The translations under genes and the position numbers were made by a program. From Cognatiluteimonas profundi (lineage in GTDB: Bacteria > Pseudomonadota > Gammaproteobacteria > Xanthomonadales > Xanthomonadaceae), in NCBI RefSeq assembly GCF_009792795.1, contig NZ_VKHQ01000002.1, positions 202,142 to 266,141 of the forward strand: a DNA stretch of 64,000 bases. The letters are read 5' to 3'. Positions 38,444 to 48,030 of the stretch are shown here, one piece after another (position 1 is the first letter of the stretch; each line of letters opens with the position of its first letter). The notes beneath the pieces are model-generated. The model searched no databases, was not told the DNA's origin, and was given only the letters and a program-made list of their open reading frames with translations.

Positions 38444-38474
38444 AAAAAAAACGCCGGCACGAGGCCGGCGTTTT
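38444..38474. terminator. Bidirectional terminator between the macrodomain gene and fba
   Basis: An A-run (38444-38451), the stem CGCCGGC/GCCGGCG with a five-base loop, and then TTTT. Read on the minus strand it has eight T residues and ends the fba transcript; on the plus strand it has four. Confidence 0.92.
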
Positions 38475-38494
38475 CCACGCATGTCGAATCGTGA

Positions 38495-39505
38495 TCAGGC
38501 GCCGCCCGTCCACTGGCCAAGTGCCGCAAGGCCGTTGTCGCGTGCGCGCGCATGCACGATCTGCTGCGCCCTGGCGACGTTGCCCACCAGGTCCTGCGCC
38601 CACAGCTTGAGTGCTGCGGACTGCATCGCGCGGCCGTAGGAGAACGACAGCGGCCACGGTTGCGGGCCCATGCGGTTCATCGCGTCCAGGTGCGCAGTGG
38701 CATCGGCGTCGCTCTGGCCACCGGACAGGAACACGATGCCCGGCAGGATCGCCGGCACGGTCGTCTTCAGGCACATCAGGGTGGATTCGGCGACCTCGTC
38801 GATCGACGCCTGCTCTTCGCAATCCTTGCCCGGGACGACCATCGACGCCTTGAGGATGGTGCCCTCGAGCATGACGCTCTGCTGGTAGAGCGCATCGAAC
38901 AACGAACGCAGCACGACCTCGGTGACTTCGTAGCAGGTCTCGATGTCGTGCGACCCGTCCATCAGCACTTCGGGTTCCACCATCGGCACCAGGCCCTGCT
39001 CCTGGCACAGCGCCGCGTAGCGCGCCAGCGCATGGCTGTTGGCCTCGATGCAGCTGCCCGACGGGATGTCCTCGCCGATGTGGATCACCGCGCGCCACTT
39101 GGCGAAGCGCGCGCCCAGGCCGTAATACTCCTTGAGCCGGTCACGCAGGCCATCGAGGCCTTCGGTGACCACTTCACCCGGGAAGCCGGCCAGCGGCTGC
39201 GGACCCTTGTCGACCTTGATGCCGGGGATGATCCCGTTGTCGCGCATGAGCTTGGTGAACGGCACGCCGGCCCTGGTCGACTGGCGGATCGTCTCGTCGT
39301 ACAGGATCGCGCCGGAGATGTGTTCGTTGAGCCCGGGCGTGGTCAGCAGCATCTCGCGGTACGCGCGACGGTTTTCTTCGCTGTTGGGGATGCCGACCGC
39401 CTCGAAGCGCTTGGCGATGGTGTTGTTGGACTCGTCGATCGCGATGATGCCCTTGCCCGCGGCGACCATGGCCTGGGCGGTTTCGGCAAGCTGTTCGATG
39501 CTCAT
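38495..39505 (-). CDS. fbaB: Fructose-bisphosphate aldolase, class I
   Basis: A 336-aa Schiff-base aldolase of the eukaryote-like class I type, common in Xanthomonadaceae. It starts IEQLAETAQAMVAAGKGIIAIDESNNTIAKRF, as in animal aldolases. The catalytic lysine is in EGTILKASMVVPGKD, and FLSGGQSDADATAHLDAMN is the phosphate site. It cleaves fructose 1,6-bisphosphate in glycolysis and runs in reverse in gluconeogenesis. It lies downstream of pyk on the same strand, separated by a REP-like repeat pair. The symbol is a convention; the protein is not the DhnA-type FbaB of E. coli. Confidence 0.94.
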   Translation of the reverse strand: MSIEQLAETAQAMVAAGKGIIAIDESNNTIAKRFEAVGIPNSEENRRAYREMLLTTPGLNEHISGAILYDETIRQSTRAGVPFTKLMRDNGIIPGIKVDKGPQPLAGFPGEVVTEGLDGLRDRLKEYYGLGARFAKWRAVIHIGEDIPSGSCIEANSHALARYAALCQEQGLVPMVEPEVLMDGSHDIETCYEVTEVVLRSLFDALYQQSVMLEGTILKASMVVPGKDCEEQASIDEVAESTLMCLKTTVPAILPGIVFLSGGQSDADATAHLDAMNRMGPQPWPLSFSYGRAMQSAALKLWAQDLVGNVARAQQIVHARARDNGLAALGQWTGGA

Positions 39506-39602
39506 TGGGGGTCGGCTCGCTGCGGAAAGAGCGGAATTATAACTGGCGCCACCCGGCCACCATGCGAAGGGCCGCGCCGCCGGCCGACACGCGCAGCCCG
39601 TG

Positions 39603-39690
39603 CAGGGCGGGTTTCAACCCGCCTTCGGCCACCGTGAAATGCGTCCAACGCCTTGGCTGAAGCACGAAGGCGGGTTGCAACCCGCCCTAC
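39603..39690. repeat. REP-like inverted pair between fba and pyk
   Basis: Two palindromic units, GGCGGGTTTCAACCCGCC (39606-39623) and GGCGGGTTGCAACCCGCC (39669-39686), lie in opposite orientation with 45 bases between them. Their flanks also match in reverse complement (GCAGG with CCTAC; CTTC with GAAG). This is the layout of a REP doublet (BIME). The pyk stop codon lies inside the second unit. Confidence 0.8.
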
Positions 39691-41168
39691 AGTTCGCCTA
39701 AGCCCTCGGCCCGGCCCGAGTGGCCGACCTGCAGCAGGCGCAGGGTGTTGGTCGCGCCGTGCTGCTGCATGTGGTCGCCGCTGGTGATGATCACGCGGTC
39801 GCCTTCGACCAGCAGCCCCTGCTCGAACAGCTGCTTGAGCGATTCGCGCGCGGCCTCCCGCGTCGCCAGGCCGCGACTGTCGAAATCCACCGGGAAGACA
39901 TCGCGCATCAGCGCCATCCGTCGCCGTGCGCCGACGTGGCGCGACAGCCCGAAGATCGGCACGTTCGAGCGGAAGCGCGACAGGTAGCGCGCAGTCCCGC
40001 CGGATTCGGTCATGGCGACGATCGCGCGCACGCCGATGTGCTCGGACAGGAACATCGTCGCCATCGCGATGGCCTGGTCGGTGCGCTCCAGGTCGCGTTG
40101 CGCCTGCTCGAAGTTGGTGTTGGCCTCGAACTGCTTTTCGGCGCCGGTGCAGATGCGGACCATCGCCTCGACCGCCTTCAGCGGATATTTGCCGGCCGCG
40201 GTTTCCTGCGACAGCATCACCGCGTCGGTGCCGTCGATCACGGCATTGGCGACATCCAGGACCTCGGCGCGGGTCGGGATCGGGCTGTCGACCATCGACT
40301 GCAACATCTGCGTGGCGGTGATGACGACCTTTCCCCGCGCCAGCGACTCGCGGATGATCTTCTTCTGCAGGCCGGGCAACTCGGCGTCGCCGATCTCCAC
40401 GCCCAGGTCGCCGCGCGCCACCATCACCGCATCGCTGGCGTCGATGATCTCCGTCAGGTTCTCGATGGCCTCGGCACGCTCGATCTTGGCCATCAACGCG
40501 GCATCGCTGCCGTGGCTGCGCGCGATGGCGCGCGCCTCTTCCATGTCCGCGGCATTGCGGCAGAAGGACACGGCGATGAATTCCGCGCCCAGTTGCGCCG
40601 CGACCCCGATCAGCTCGCGGTCGCGGTCGGTCAGCGCGCCGAGCGACAGTCCACCGCCCAGCCGGTTGAGGCCCTTGCGATCGGACAGGCTGCCATCGTT
40701 GAGCACGGTGGTGACGATGCGGTCGCCGTCGATGCGCTCGACGCGCAACTGCATCATGCCGTCGTCGAGCAGCAGGGTATCGCCGGCACGCACGTCGTCG
40801 GGCAGGCCGAGATAACTGATGCCGACCTCGTGGCGCGTCCCGGCCGGCGCGTCGGTGCGGGCAACGAGGTCGAAGCGCTCGCCGGCCAGCAGTTGCACCC
40901 GTCCCTCGGCGAAACGCTCGATCCGCAGCTTCGGCCCGGGCAGGTCGGCGAGGATGCCGACCTCCGCGCCGACACGCTCCGCGGCCTCGCGCACGGCGCG
41001 TGCGCGCTCGAGTTGCGCCGACGGATCGCCATGCGAAAAGTTGAGCCTGACCACGTCGACGCCAGCGCGCAGCAGCGCGTCGAGCATGCCCGGCGGGTCG
41101 GTCGCGGGCCCCAGGGTGGCGAGGATCTTGGTGCGCCGGCGATGGTCGTTCGTGGCAATCTGTTTCAT
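39687..41168 (-). CDS. pyk: Pyruvate kinase
   Basis: A 493-aa enzyme making pyruvate and ATP from phosphoenolpyruvate. It begins RRTKILATLGPATDPPGMLDALLRAGVDVVRLNFSHGD. The active site includes KIERAEAIENLTEIIDASDAVMVARGDLGVE (catalytic Lys and metal Glu/Asp). ATQMLQSM and GTDAVMLSQETAAGKYP follow, and the C-terminal allosteric domain begins near 360. Length and motifs match PykA-type bacterial enzymes. Its TAG stop falls in a REP-like palindrome, whose structure may protect the transcript end. Confidence 0.95.
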   Translation of the reverse strand: MKQIATNDHRRRTKILATLGPATDPPGMLDALLRAGVDVVRLNFSHGDPSAQLERARAVREAAERVGAEVGILADLPGPKLRIERFAEGRVQLLAGERFDLVARTDAPAGTRHEVGISYLGLPDDVRAGDTLLLDDGMMQLRVERIDGDRIVTTVLNDGSLSDRKGLNRLGGGLSLGALTDRDRELIGVAAQLGAEFIAVSFCRNAADMEEARAIARSHGSDAALMAKIERAEAIENLTEIIDASDAVMVARGDLGVEIGDAELPGLQKKIIRESLARGKVVITATQMLQSMVDSPIPTRAEVLDVANAVIDGTDAVMLSQETAAGKYPLKAVEAMVRICTGAEKQFEANTNFEQAQRDLERTDQAIAMATMFLSEHIGVRAIVAMTESGGTARYLSRFRSNVPIFGLSRHVGARRRMALMRDVFPVDFDSRGLATREAARESLKQLFEQGLLVEGDRVIITSGDHMQQHGATNTLRLLQVGHSGRAEGLGEL

Positions 41169-41201
41169 GATCCAACGCTAGCACAGCAGGCCGGCGGCAC
41201 C

Positions 41202-41801
41202 ATGACTGCGACGACACGCATCGACATCCCCTCCACGCTGGCGGCGCTGCCGTCGTTCCCGCGACTGCAGGGCAAGCGCGTGCAATTGCGCGGTCCCCGC
41301 GCCGAGGATGCCGACGCCGTGTTCGCGTTGTTCGCGGACCCGGACGTCATGCGCTACTGGAGCCGGCCGCCGATGACGACCCGCGGCGAGGCGGAAGGCC
41401 TGATTGCGGAAATCCAGGACGCATTCGAGCAGCGCGCCATGCTCAACTGGGTCGTGACCGGACGCAGCGATGACCGCGTCATCGGCACCTGCACGCTGTT
41501 CCGCATCGAACCGCGACACCGTCGCGCCGAGATCGGCTATGCCCTGCACCGCGATCACTGGGGACACGGCCTGGCGGCCGAAGCCGTCGCCCTGTCGCTC
41601 GACTGGGCGTTCCGCACGCTGGCCCTGCACCGCGTCGAGGCCGACATCGACCCGCGCAACGACGGCTCGCGCAAGCTGCTCCAACGGCTTGGGTTTGCCA
41701 GCGAGGGCTTGTTGCGGCAGCGCTATTTCGTCGGCGACGCGATCAGCGACACCGAGCTGTTCGGACTGCTGGCGCAGGACTGGTCCTCACGCCAGGACTA
41801 G
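41202..41801 (+). CDS. GNAT N-acetyltransferase (RimJ/RimL-like)
   Basis: A 199-aa acetyltransferase of the acetyltransf_3 class. RLQGKRVQLRGPRAEDADAVFALFADPDVMRYWSRPP is the N-terminal block. The acetyl-CoA loop is ALHRDHWGHGLAAEA. HRVEADIDPRNDGSRKLLQRLGFASEG is motif B. Proteins of this class acetylate ribosomal protein N-termini or small amines; the target here is unknown. It lies between divergent pyk and convergent pgk, so it is probably a single gene. ATG 41202 is the first codon with family similarity. Confidence 0.9.
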   Translation: MTATTRIDIPSTLAALPSFPRLQGKRVQLRGPRAEDADAVFALFADPDVMRYWSRPPMTTRGEAEGLIAEIQDAFEQRAMLNWVVTGRSDDRVIGTCTLFRIEPRHRRAEIGYALHRDHWGHGLAAEAVALSLDWAFRTLALHRVEADIDPRNDGSRKLLQRLGFASEGLLRQRYFVGDAISDTELFGLLAQDWSSRQD

Positions 41802-41830
41802 GCAGCAATGATCCGCGCCGGCATCGGCGA

Positions 41831-43030
41831 TCACGCGTCCGCGGAGGCCGCGGCCTTCAGCGCAGTCACCGCAGGCAACTCCTTGCCTTCGAGGAACTCC
41901 AGGAACGCACCGCCGCCGGTGGAGATGTAGCTGACCTTGTCGGCGATTCCATACTTGTCGACCGCCGCGAGCGTGTCGCCACCGCCTGCGATCGAAAACG
42001 CGTCGGATGCCGCGATGGCATGGGCGAGCGTTTCGGTACCGCGGCCGAAGGCGTCGAACTCGAACACGCCGACTGGACCATTCCAGACCACGGTGCCGGC
42101 GCGCTGGATCAGCGCGGCGTAGCGCTGCGCGGTCTGCGGGCCGATGTCCAGGATCATGTCGTCGCCACCCACCGCATCGACCGGCTTCACGGTCGCCGGC
42201 GCATCGGCGGCGAAACGTGGCGCGACGACGACATCGGTCGGCACCGGGATGTCGGCTCCGCGCGCCCTGGCGTCACGCATGATCTGCCGGGCGGTGTCGA
42301 GCAGGTCGTGTTCCACCAGCGACTTGCCGACGTCGAATCCCCCGGCGGCGATGAAGGTGTTGGCGATGCCGCCACCGACGATCAATTGATCGACCTTGCC
42401 GACCAGCGAGGACAGCAGTTCCAGCTTGGTGCTGACCTTGGAACCGGCGACGATTGCGAGCAGCGGCCGGGCCGGCGCATCGAGCGCCTTCGACAAGGCA
42501 TCGAGCTCGGCCATCAGCAAGGGTCCGCCGCATGCCTTTGCCGCGAAACGGATCACGCCATGGGTGGACGCCTGCGCGCGATGCGCGGTGCCGAATGCAT
42601 CCATGACGAAGATGTCGCACAACGCCGCGTAGCGTTTCGCCAGCGCTTCGTCGTCGCCCTTTTCACCGACATTCATCCGGCAGTTTTCCAGCAGCACCAA
42701 CTGGCCCGGCTGGACCTGCACGCCATCCAGGTAATCGCGCAGCAGCGGCACGTCGCGGCCGAGCAGTTCCGACAGGCGCGCCGCCACCGGCGCCAGCGAG
42801 TCCGCATCGCTCCAGACGCCTTCCTTGGGCCGTCCGAGGTGCGACATCACCATCACGGCCGCGCCGCGTTCCAGCGCCAGGCGCAACGTCGGCAATGCGG
42901 CGTCGATGCGCTGCCCGGAGGTGATGCGCGGCGGCTGCCCATCGACGCGCTCGACCGGCACGTTGAGGTCCTCGCGGATCAGCACGCGCTTGCCGGCGAG
43001 GTCGAGATCGGTCATGCGAAGAATGGACAT
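41831..43030 (-). CDS. pgk: Phosphoglycerate kinase
   Basis: A 399-aa monomeric kinase that transfers phosphate from 1,3-bisphosphoglycerate to [25 protein letters not shown] contains the substrate Arg and Asp. [40 protein letters not shown], the linker [13 protein letters not shown] and the C-terminal [16 protein letters not shown] nucleotide loop are present. The start at 43030 has GGAAGG upstream and gives the [10 protein letters not shown] form usual in this family of bacteria. It is convergent with the GNAT gene. Confidence 0.97.
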   Translation of the reverse strand: MSILRMTDLDLAGKRVLIREDLNVPVERVDGQPPRITSGQRIDAALPTLRLALERGAAVMVMSHLGRPKEGVWSDADSLAPVAARLSELLGRDVPLLRDYLDGVQVQPGQLVLLENCRMNVGEKGDDEALAKRYAALCDIFVMDAFGTAHRAQASTHGVIRFAAKACGGPLLMAELDALSKALDAPARPLLAIVAGSKVSTKLELLSSLVGKVDQLIVGGGIANTFIAAGGFDVGKSLVEHDLLDTARQIMRDARARGADIPVPTDVVVAPRFAADAPATVKPVDAVGGDDMILDIGPQTAQRYAALIQRAGTVVWNGPVGVFEFDAFGRGTETLAHAIAASDAFSIAGGGDTLAAVDKYGIADKVSYISTGGGAFLEFLEGKELPAVTALKAAASADA

Positions 43031-43132
43031 GGCGCCTTCCATGGTGGGTAGCCGTCCATTGTCCGGGCGCGGGCGGTCCGGTTCAAACCGGCAGCAACTG
43101 CCCGATTTGCCGTTGCTGTACCGCCCGATCCA

Positions 43133-43570
43133 TCAAAGGCGCCCCGGCCTGCGTCCGGGGGCCAGCAGGCTGGCGGTCGTCACCTGCACGTTCAGTCCAA
43201 GGCCATCATGCAGGCTGCGTCCTATCCGGCTCGCAAGTTCCTGGAACAACTCCGCATGCGCCGGGGCCAGGACGGCATCCGCGGTCTCACCCCACAGGCG
43301 CAGCCAATGGTCGAAATGCTGGCTGCGGATCGGGTGCGGCCGGTGCGCGCCCATCGGGTTGCCGCGGTAGGTGCCGGCACGCAGCGCCACCGATGACCAG
43401 AACGACACGAGCGTGCGCTTATGTGCGGGCCAGTCGTGCACCGCTGCGCCGAATACGGGACCCAGGACCGGGTCGACGCGGACGCGGTCGTAGAAGCGAT
43501 CGACCAGGCGCTCGATGTCGTCCGCACTCAATTCCGCGGCGGGCGCGGTCGCTGCAGTCTTGTCATCCAT
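43133..43570 (-). CDS. Group III truncated haemoglobin
   Basis: A 145-aa single-domain globin. The proximal His lies in RSQHFDHWLRLWGETADAVL, and SFWSSVALRAGTYRGNPMGAHRP is the signature helix of group III truncated haemoglobins. The N-terminus ADDIERLVDRFYDRVRVDPVLGPVF also fits. Such globins bind O2, NO or CO and are tied to microaerobic or nitrosative stress. It lies divergent from a 7Fe ferredoxin gene and upstream of pgk on the same strand. Confidence 0.92.
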   Translation of the reverse strand: MDDKTAATAPAAELSADDIERLVDRFYDRVRVDPVLGPVFGAAVHDWPAHKRTLVSFWSSVALRAGTYRGNPMGAHRPHPIRSQHFDHWLRLWGETADAVLAPAHAELFQELASRIGRSLHDGLGLNVQVTTASLLAPGRRPGRL

Positions 43571-43674
43571 GGACCGAGTATCGGCAACCGGGCACCGCCC
43601 GGCCTTGACCCATGTCAGTGAAAGCTCCTTTCACGCGCGCGATACTGGCGAGCCCCCCGCACCGCCGCAGGCGC

Positions 43675-43998
43675 ATGACCCACGTCGTCACCGAGAACTG
43701 CATCAACTGCAAACACACCGATTGCGTGGAGGTGTGTCCGGTGGACTGCTTCCACGAGGGCCCGAATTTCCTGGTCATCGATCCGGTGGAGTGCATCGAC
43801 TGCACCTTGTGCGTCGAGGAATGCCCGGTGGGTGCGATCTTCGCCGAGGACGACGTGCCCGGTGGGCAGGAGCCATTCCTCGCGATCAATGCCGAACTCG
43901 CCCCGCTGTGGCCGGTGCTGACCCGGCGAAAGCCGGCATTGCCCGACGCGGCGCAATGGGACGGCGTGCCCGACAAGCTGCCCTTGCTGGAGCGCTGA
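43675..43998 (+). CDS. fdxA: 7Fe ferredoxin FdxA
   Basis: A 107-aa [3Fe-4S][4Fe-4S] ferredoxin. It starts [36 protein letters not shown] and has the second cysteine run [22 protein letters not shown]. The C-terminal ~50 residues are the extension usual in FdxA. It transfers single electrons in the cytosol. ATG 43675 matches the conserved N-terminus; an in-frame ATG at 43612 would add 21 basic residues with no similarity. The neighbouring globin gene is divergent. Confidence 0.94.
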   Translation: MTHVVTENCINCKHTDCVEVCPVDCFHEGPNFLVIDPVECIDCTLCVEECPVGAIFAEDDVPGGQEPFLAINAELAPLWPVLTRRKPALPDAAQWDGVPDKLPLLER

Positions 43999-44049
43999 CG
44001 CCCCGCCATCGCGCTAAGCTCCTACCCGCTCCGGGGAGGGGGCAGGCCC

Positions 44050-45564
44050 ATGGCAAGCCCACGCACGAACAATCGACCCGGCGATCTGGCCATCCTGCTG
44101 GCGCTGGCGCTGGCACGGCTGCTGCTGCATGTCGCGCTCAACGGCCGGTACGGATTCCACCGTGACGAACTGGCGGTGCTCGACGACGCCCGCAACCTCG
44201 CCTGGGGCTATGTCGCCTATCCGCCGCTGACGCCGGCGCTTGGGCGACTCGAACTGCTGTTGTTCGGGACCTCGCTGGGCGGCTTCCGGTTCTTCGCCGC
44301 CCTGGCGCAGTGCGCGGCGATGGTGCTGGCCGGACTGATCGCGCGGGAACTCGGCGGTCGACGCAGCGCGCAGCTGATCGCGGCACTCGCGGTTGCGGCG
44401 ACACCGTTCTCGCTGCTGACAGCGAGCGAGTTCATGTACACCGCCTTCGATCACCTGTGGTGGGTCCTGCTGGCGTGGATGGTCCTGCGCTTGGTGAATC
44501 GCAATGATCCGCGCTGGTGGCTGGGGATCGGGCTGGTCATCGGCCTTGGAATGATGACGCGCTACACGATGCTGTTCTGCGTGGCAGGGCTGGTTGTGGG
44601 CGTGCTGGCGACGCCCTTGCGGCGGCAGCTCGCGAGCCCCTGGCCATGGCTTGGCGCAGGGCTGTCGCTGCTGGTCTTCCTGCCCAACGGGTTGTGGCAG
44701 TTCGACCATGGCTTCCTCGCATTGGACTTCCTGCAGTCGATCCACGCGCGTGACGTGGCCATCGGCCGCACCGACGGTTTCCTGCTCCAGCAGCTGTACG
44801 CGAGCACCGGTCCATTCCTGTTGCCGCTGTGGCTGGGCGGCCTGGGCTGGCTGGTGTTTGCGAAGGACGCCGCGCGCTACCGTCTGCTGGCGTGGTGGTA
44901 CGCCGTGCCATTGCTGCTGTTCTGGCTGGCGAAGGGTCGCAGCTACTACCTCGCGCCGGCCTACCCGATGTTGCTCGCCGCGGGAGCTGTTGCCTGCGAG
45001 CGCTGGCTTGCAACCGTCCGCCCGCGCGCGGCGACCTGGCTCCGCGCCGCGATCGCGACCGGACTGGCTTGCGCCTTCGTCATTGGCGTGGCCGTGGCGT
45101 TGCCGTGGGCTCCAGTGAACTCCACCGGCTGGCGCATCAGCCGCGCGGCGCACGACAACTTCGCCGAGCAGGTCGGCTGGCCGGAGTACGTCACGCAGGT
45201 CGCCGACGTCTACCAGTCGCTGCCACCCGCGGAGCGCGCGCAGACCGGCATCTACGCCAACAACTATGGCGAGGCCGGCGCCATCGACCTGTACGGACCG
45301 CGCCATGGACTGCCACGCGCGATCAGTCCGGTGAATTCCTTCTGGTTTCGCGGCTATGGCGCACGGCCACCGACGACGGTGATCGTGCTCGGCGACGATG
45401 CGCACGGCATGAGCGACACGCCGGCCGATTGCGCGCTCGCCACACGCTTCCGCAACCCGCAGCACGTCGAGAACGAGGAAACCTCGCACCCGGATATCTA
45501 CATCTGCCGCGACCTGCGCGTGCCGTGGTCGAAATTGTGGCCTGCGCGGCCGTCGTTCGGCTGA
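44050..45564 (+). CDS. Glycosyltransferase family 39 membrane protein
   Basis: A 504-aa polytopic membrane protein of the ArnT/PMT type. The first periplasmic loop has GFHRDELAVLDDARNLAWGYVAYPPLTP, with the conserved Asp-Glu of GT39. About ten to twelve helices follow, including FLPNGLWQFDHGF and WLAKGRSYYLAPAYPMLLAAG. A periplasmic C-terminal part (390-504) has one Cys pair. It probably moves a sugar from a polyprenyl phosphate to lipid or protein; the acceptor is unknown. A GGGGAGGGGG ribosome site precedes the ATG. Confidence 0.88.
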   Translation: MASPRTNNRPGDLAILLALALARLLLHVALNGRYGFHRDELAVLDDARNLAWGYVAYPPLTPALGRLELLLFGTSLGGFRFFAALAQCAAMVLAGLIARELGGRRSAQLIAALAVAATPFSLLTASEFMYTAFDHLWWVLLAWMVLRLVNRNDPRWWLGIGLVIGLGMMTRYTMLFCVAGLVVGVLATPLRRQLASPWPWLGAGLSLLVFLPNGLWQFDHGFLALDFLQSIHARDVAIGRTDGFLLQQLYASTGPFLLPLWLGGLGWLVFAKDAARYRLLAWWYAVPLLLFWLAKGRSYYLAPAYPMLLAAGAVACERWLATVRPRAATWLRAAIATGLACAFVIGVAVALPWAPVNSTGWRISRAAHDNFAEQVGWPEYVTQVADVYQSLPPAERAQTGIYANNYGEAGAIDLYGPRHGLPRAISPVNSFWFRGYGARPPTTVIVLGDDAHGMSDTPADCALATRFRNPQHVENEETSHPDIYICRDLRVPWSKLWPARPSFG

Positions 45565-45584
45565 CGCACGCGCGCCGCAGGAAA

Positions 45585-45608
45585 GAAGCCCCGCATCGGC
45601 GGGGCTTC
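45585..45608 (-). terminator. Terminator downstream of gapA
   Basis: Ten-base stem GAAGCCCCGC/GCGGGGCTTC with a four-base loop. On the minus strand it is followed by TTTCC, so it mainly serves gapA. It may also reduce read-through from the GT39 gene. Confidence 0.75.
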
Positions 45609-45634
45609 GTGGTGGTCATTACGGTGCCGGGCGC

Positions 45635-46696
<1,062 letters not shown>

Positions 46697-46730
46697 TTAA
46701 CGGTTCCCTGGTGATGGACCCACCCCGACG

Positions 46731-47561
46731 ATGCCCCGATTGCCCGTACTGCTGCTCCTGCTCGTCCTGAGCCCCGCCGCCATGGCCTGGAGCGCCCTGG
46801 GCCATCGCCTGGTCGGCGACCTCGCGCAGCGCCACGTCCGGCCCGGTACCAGGAGCCAGATCCAGCTGCTGCTGGCGGGCGAACGCGACCCCACGCTGGC
46901 GGGAATCGCCCAGTGGGCCGACGACCTGCGCTACAGCGACACCTCCCGTTTCAGGGCGACGTCGCGCTGGCACTACATCTCCATGGACGACGGCTGCCGC
47001 TACGATCCGCCGCGCGATTGCCCCGATGGCAACTGCGTGATCGGGGCGATCCGGGCGCAACGCAGCATTCTTGCCGATGCGTCCGCGGCGCCGCAGTCGC
47101 GCCGCGACGCACTGAAATTCCTCGTGCACCTGGTCGCGGACGCGCACCAGCCGCTGCATGCGGGTGGCCACCGCGACAAGGGCGGCAACCGGTTCCAGGT
47201 CAACCTGCGCACCGACCATGTGCCGCCGCCGTTCCTGCACGAGCGCTACGTCGACGGGGTGCTGGGCACCAACCTGCACGCGATCTGGGATTACGACGTG
47301 CTGGCCTCCGCTGGCCTGGGCGAGCGCCCGTATGCCGATCGGCTCGCCGCCGCGCCCTGGCCGCCGGTCGCGGCCGCGAATGCGAATCCCGCGGTCTGGG
47401 CAGGCGAGTCCTGTCGACTGGTCGACGCCCGCGCGTTGTATCCGGCCGCGCACGCCATGGACAGCCGCTATCTGATCGCGCAACGCCCGCTGGCCGAATT
47501 GCGCATCCGCCAGGCGGCGTACCGGCTGGCGGCATTGCTCGACGACGCGCTCGACCACTGA
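46731..47561 (+). CDS. Secreted S1/P1-type nuclease
   Basis: A 276-aa exported phospholipase C/P1-fold nuclease. The signal peptide ends at Ala19, so the mature protein starts WSALGHRLVGDLAQ with the N-terminal Trp that binds zinc. Further metal ligands are WADDLR, WHYISMDD, LVHLVADAHQPLHAG and HAIWDYDVL. It should degrade single-stranded DNA or RNA in the periplasm or outside the cell and release 5'-nucleotides. Two Cys pairs could form disulfides. It is convergent with trxC. Confidence 0.93.
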   Translation: MPRLPVLLLLLVLSPAAMAWSALGHRLVGDLAQRHVRPGTRSQIQLLLAGERDPTLAGIAQWADDLRYSDTSRFRATSRWHYISMDDGCRYDPPRDCPDGNCVIGAIRAQRSILADASAAPQSRRDALKFLVHLVADAHQPLHAGGHRDKGGNRFQVNLRTDHVPPPFLHERYVDGVLGTNLHAIWDYDVLASAGLGERPYADRLAAAPWPPVAAANANPAVWAGESCRLVDARALYPAAHAMDSRYLIAQRPLAELRIRQAAYRLAALLDDALDH

Positions 47562-47589
47562 GTCGCGCGCAAGTCGGCATCCTTTGCCG

Positions 47590-48030
47590 TCAGCGCGGCA
47601 GGTGCTGGCGCGTCCAGCGGACGATGTCCGTCGCCGACATCGCGCCGGGCTGTCGCGCCAGTTCGTGACCGCCAACGAACAACGCGAGCGTGGGAATGCT
47701 GCGGATCCCGAATCGCTGGCCCAGTGCCGGTTCGGCCTCGGTATCGACCTTCGCCAGCCGCACGTCGGGTTGCAGCTGCACCGCTGCCTTCTCGAACTCC
47801 GGCGCCATCATCCTGCAGGGCCCGCACCACGGCGCCCAGAAATCCACCAGCAGCGGCAGGCCACTGCGCCCGGCATGGACATCGAAATGGGCCGTATCCA
47901 GCGCCATCGGGTGCCCATCGAACAACACGCGATGGCACTTGCCGCAGGTCGGCGCTTCGCCCAGTCGCGCGGGAGGCACCCGGTTGAGCGCGTGGCAGTG
48001 GGGACAGGCAACGAGCAACGCGTCGGTCAT
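47590..48030 (-). CDS. trxC: Thioredoxin 2 (zinc-binding thioredoxin)
   Basis: A 146-aa thioredoxin with an N-terminal zinc module (Cys9, Cys12, Cys29, Cys32) and a thioredoxin domain whose active site is WCGPC at 68-72. FGIRSIPTLALFVGG holds the cis-Pro. Trx2 is a peroxide-responsive cytosolic disulfide reductase. Here its ATG overlaps the stop of the RND permease by four bases, and it is the last gene of the sqr operon. It may therefore reduce persulfides or polysulfides formed during sulfide oxidation; that link is inferred from position alone. Confidence 0.94.
   Translation of the reverse strand: MTDALLVACPHCHALNRVPPARLGEAPTCGKCHRVLFDGHPMALDTAHFDVHAGRSGLPLLVDFWAPWCGPCRMMAPEFEKAAVQLQPDVRLAKVDTEAEPALGQRFGIRSIPTLALFVGGHELARQPGAMSATDIVRWTRQHLPR

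Noticed and set aside
43092..43118. CAGCAAC...GTTGCTG inverted repeat between the globin gene and pgk
   Set aside because: Seven-base stem with a 13-base loop and no T-run; too weak to call as a terminator or operator.
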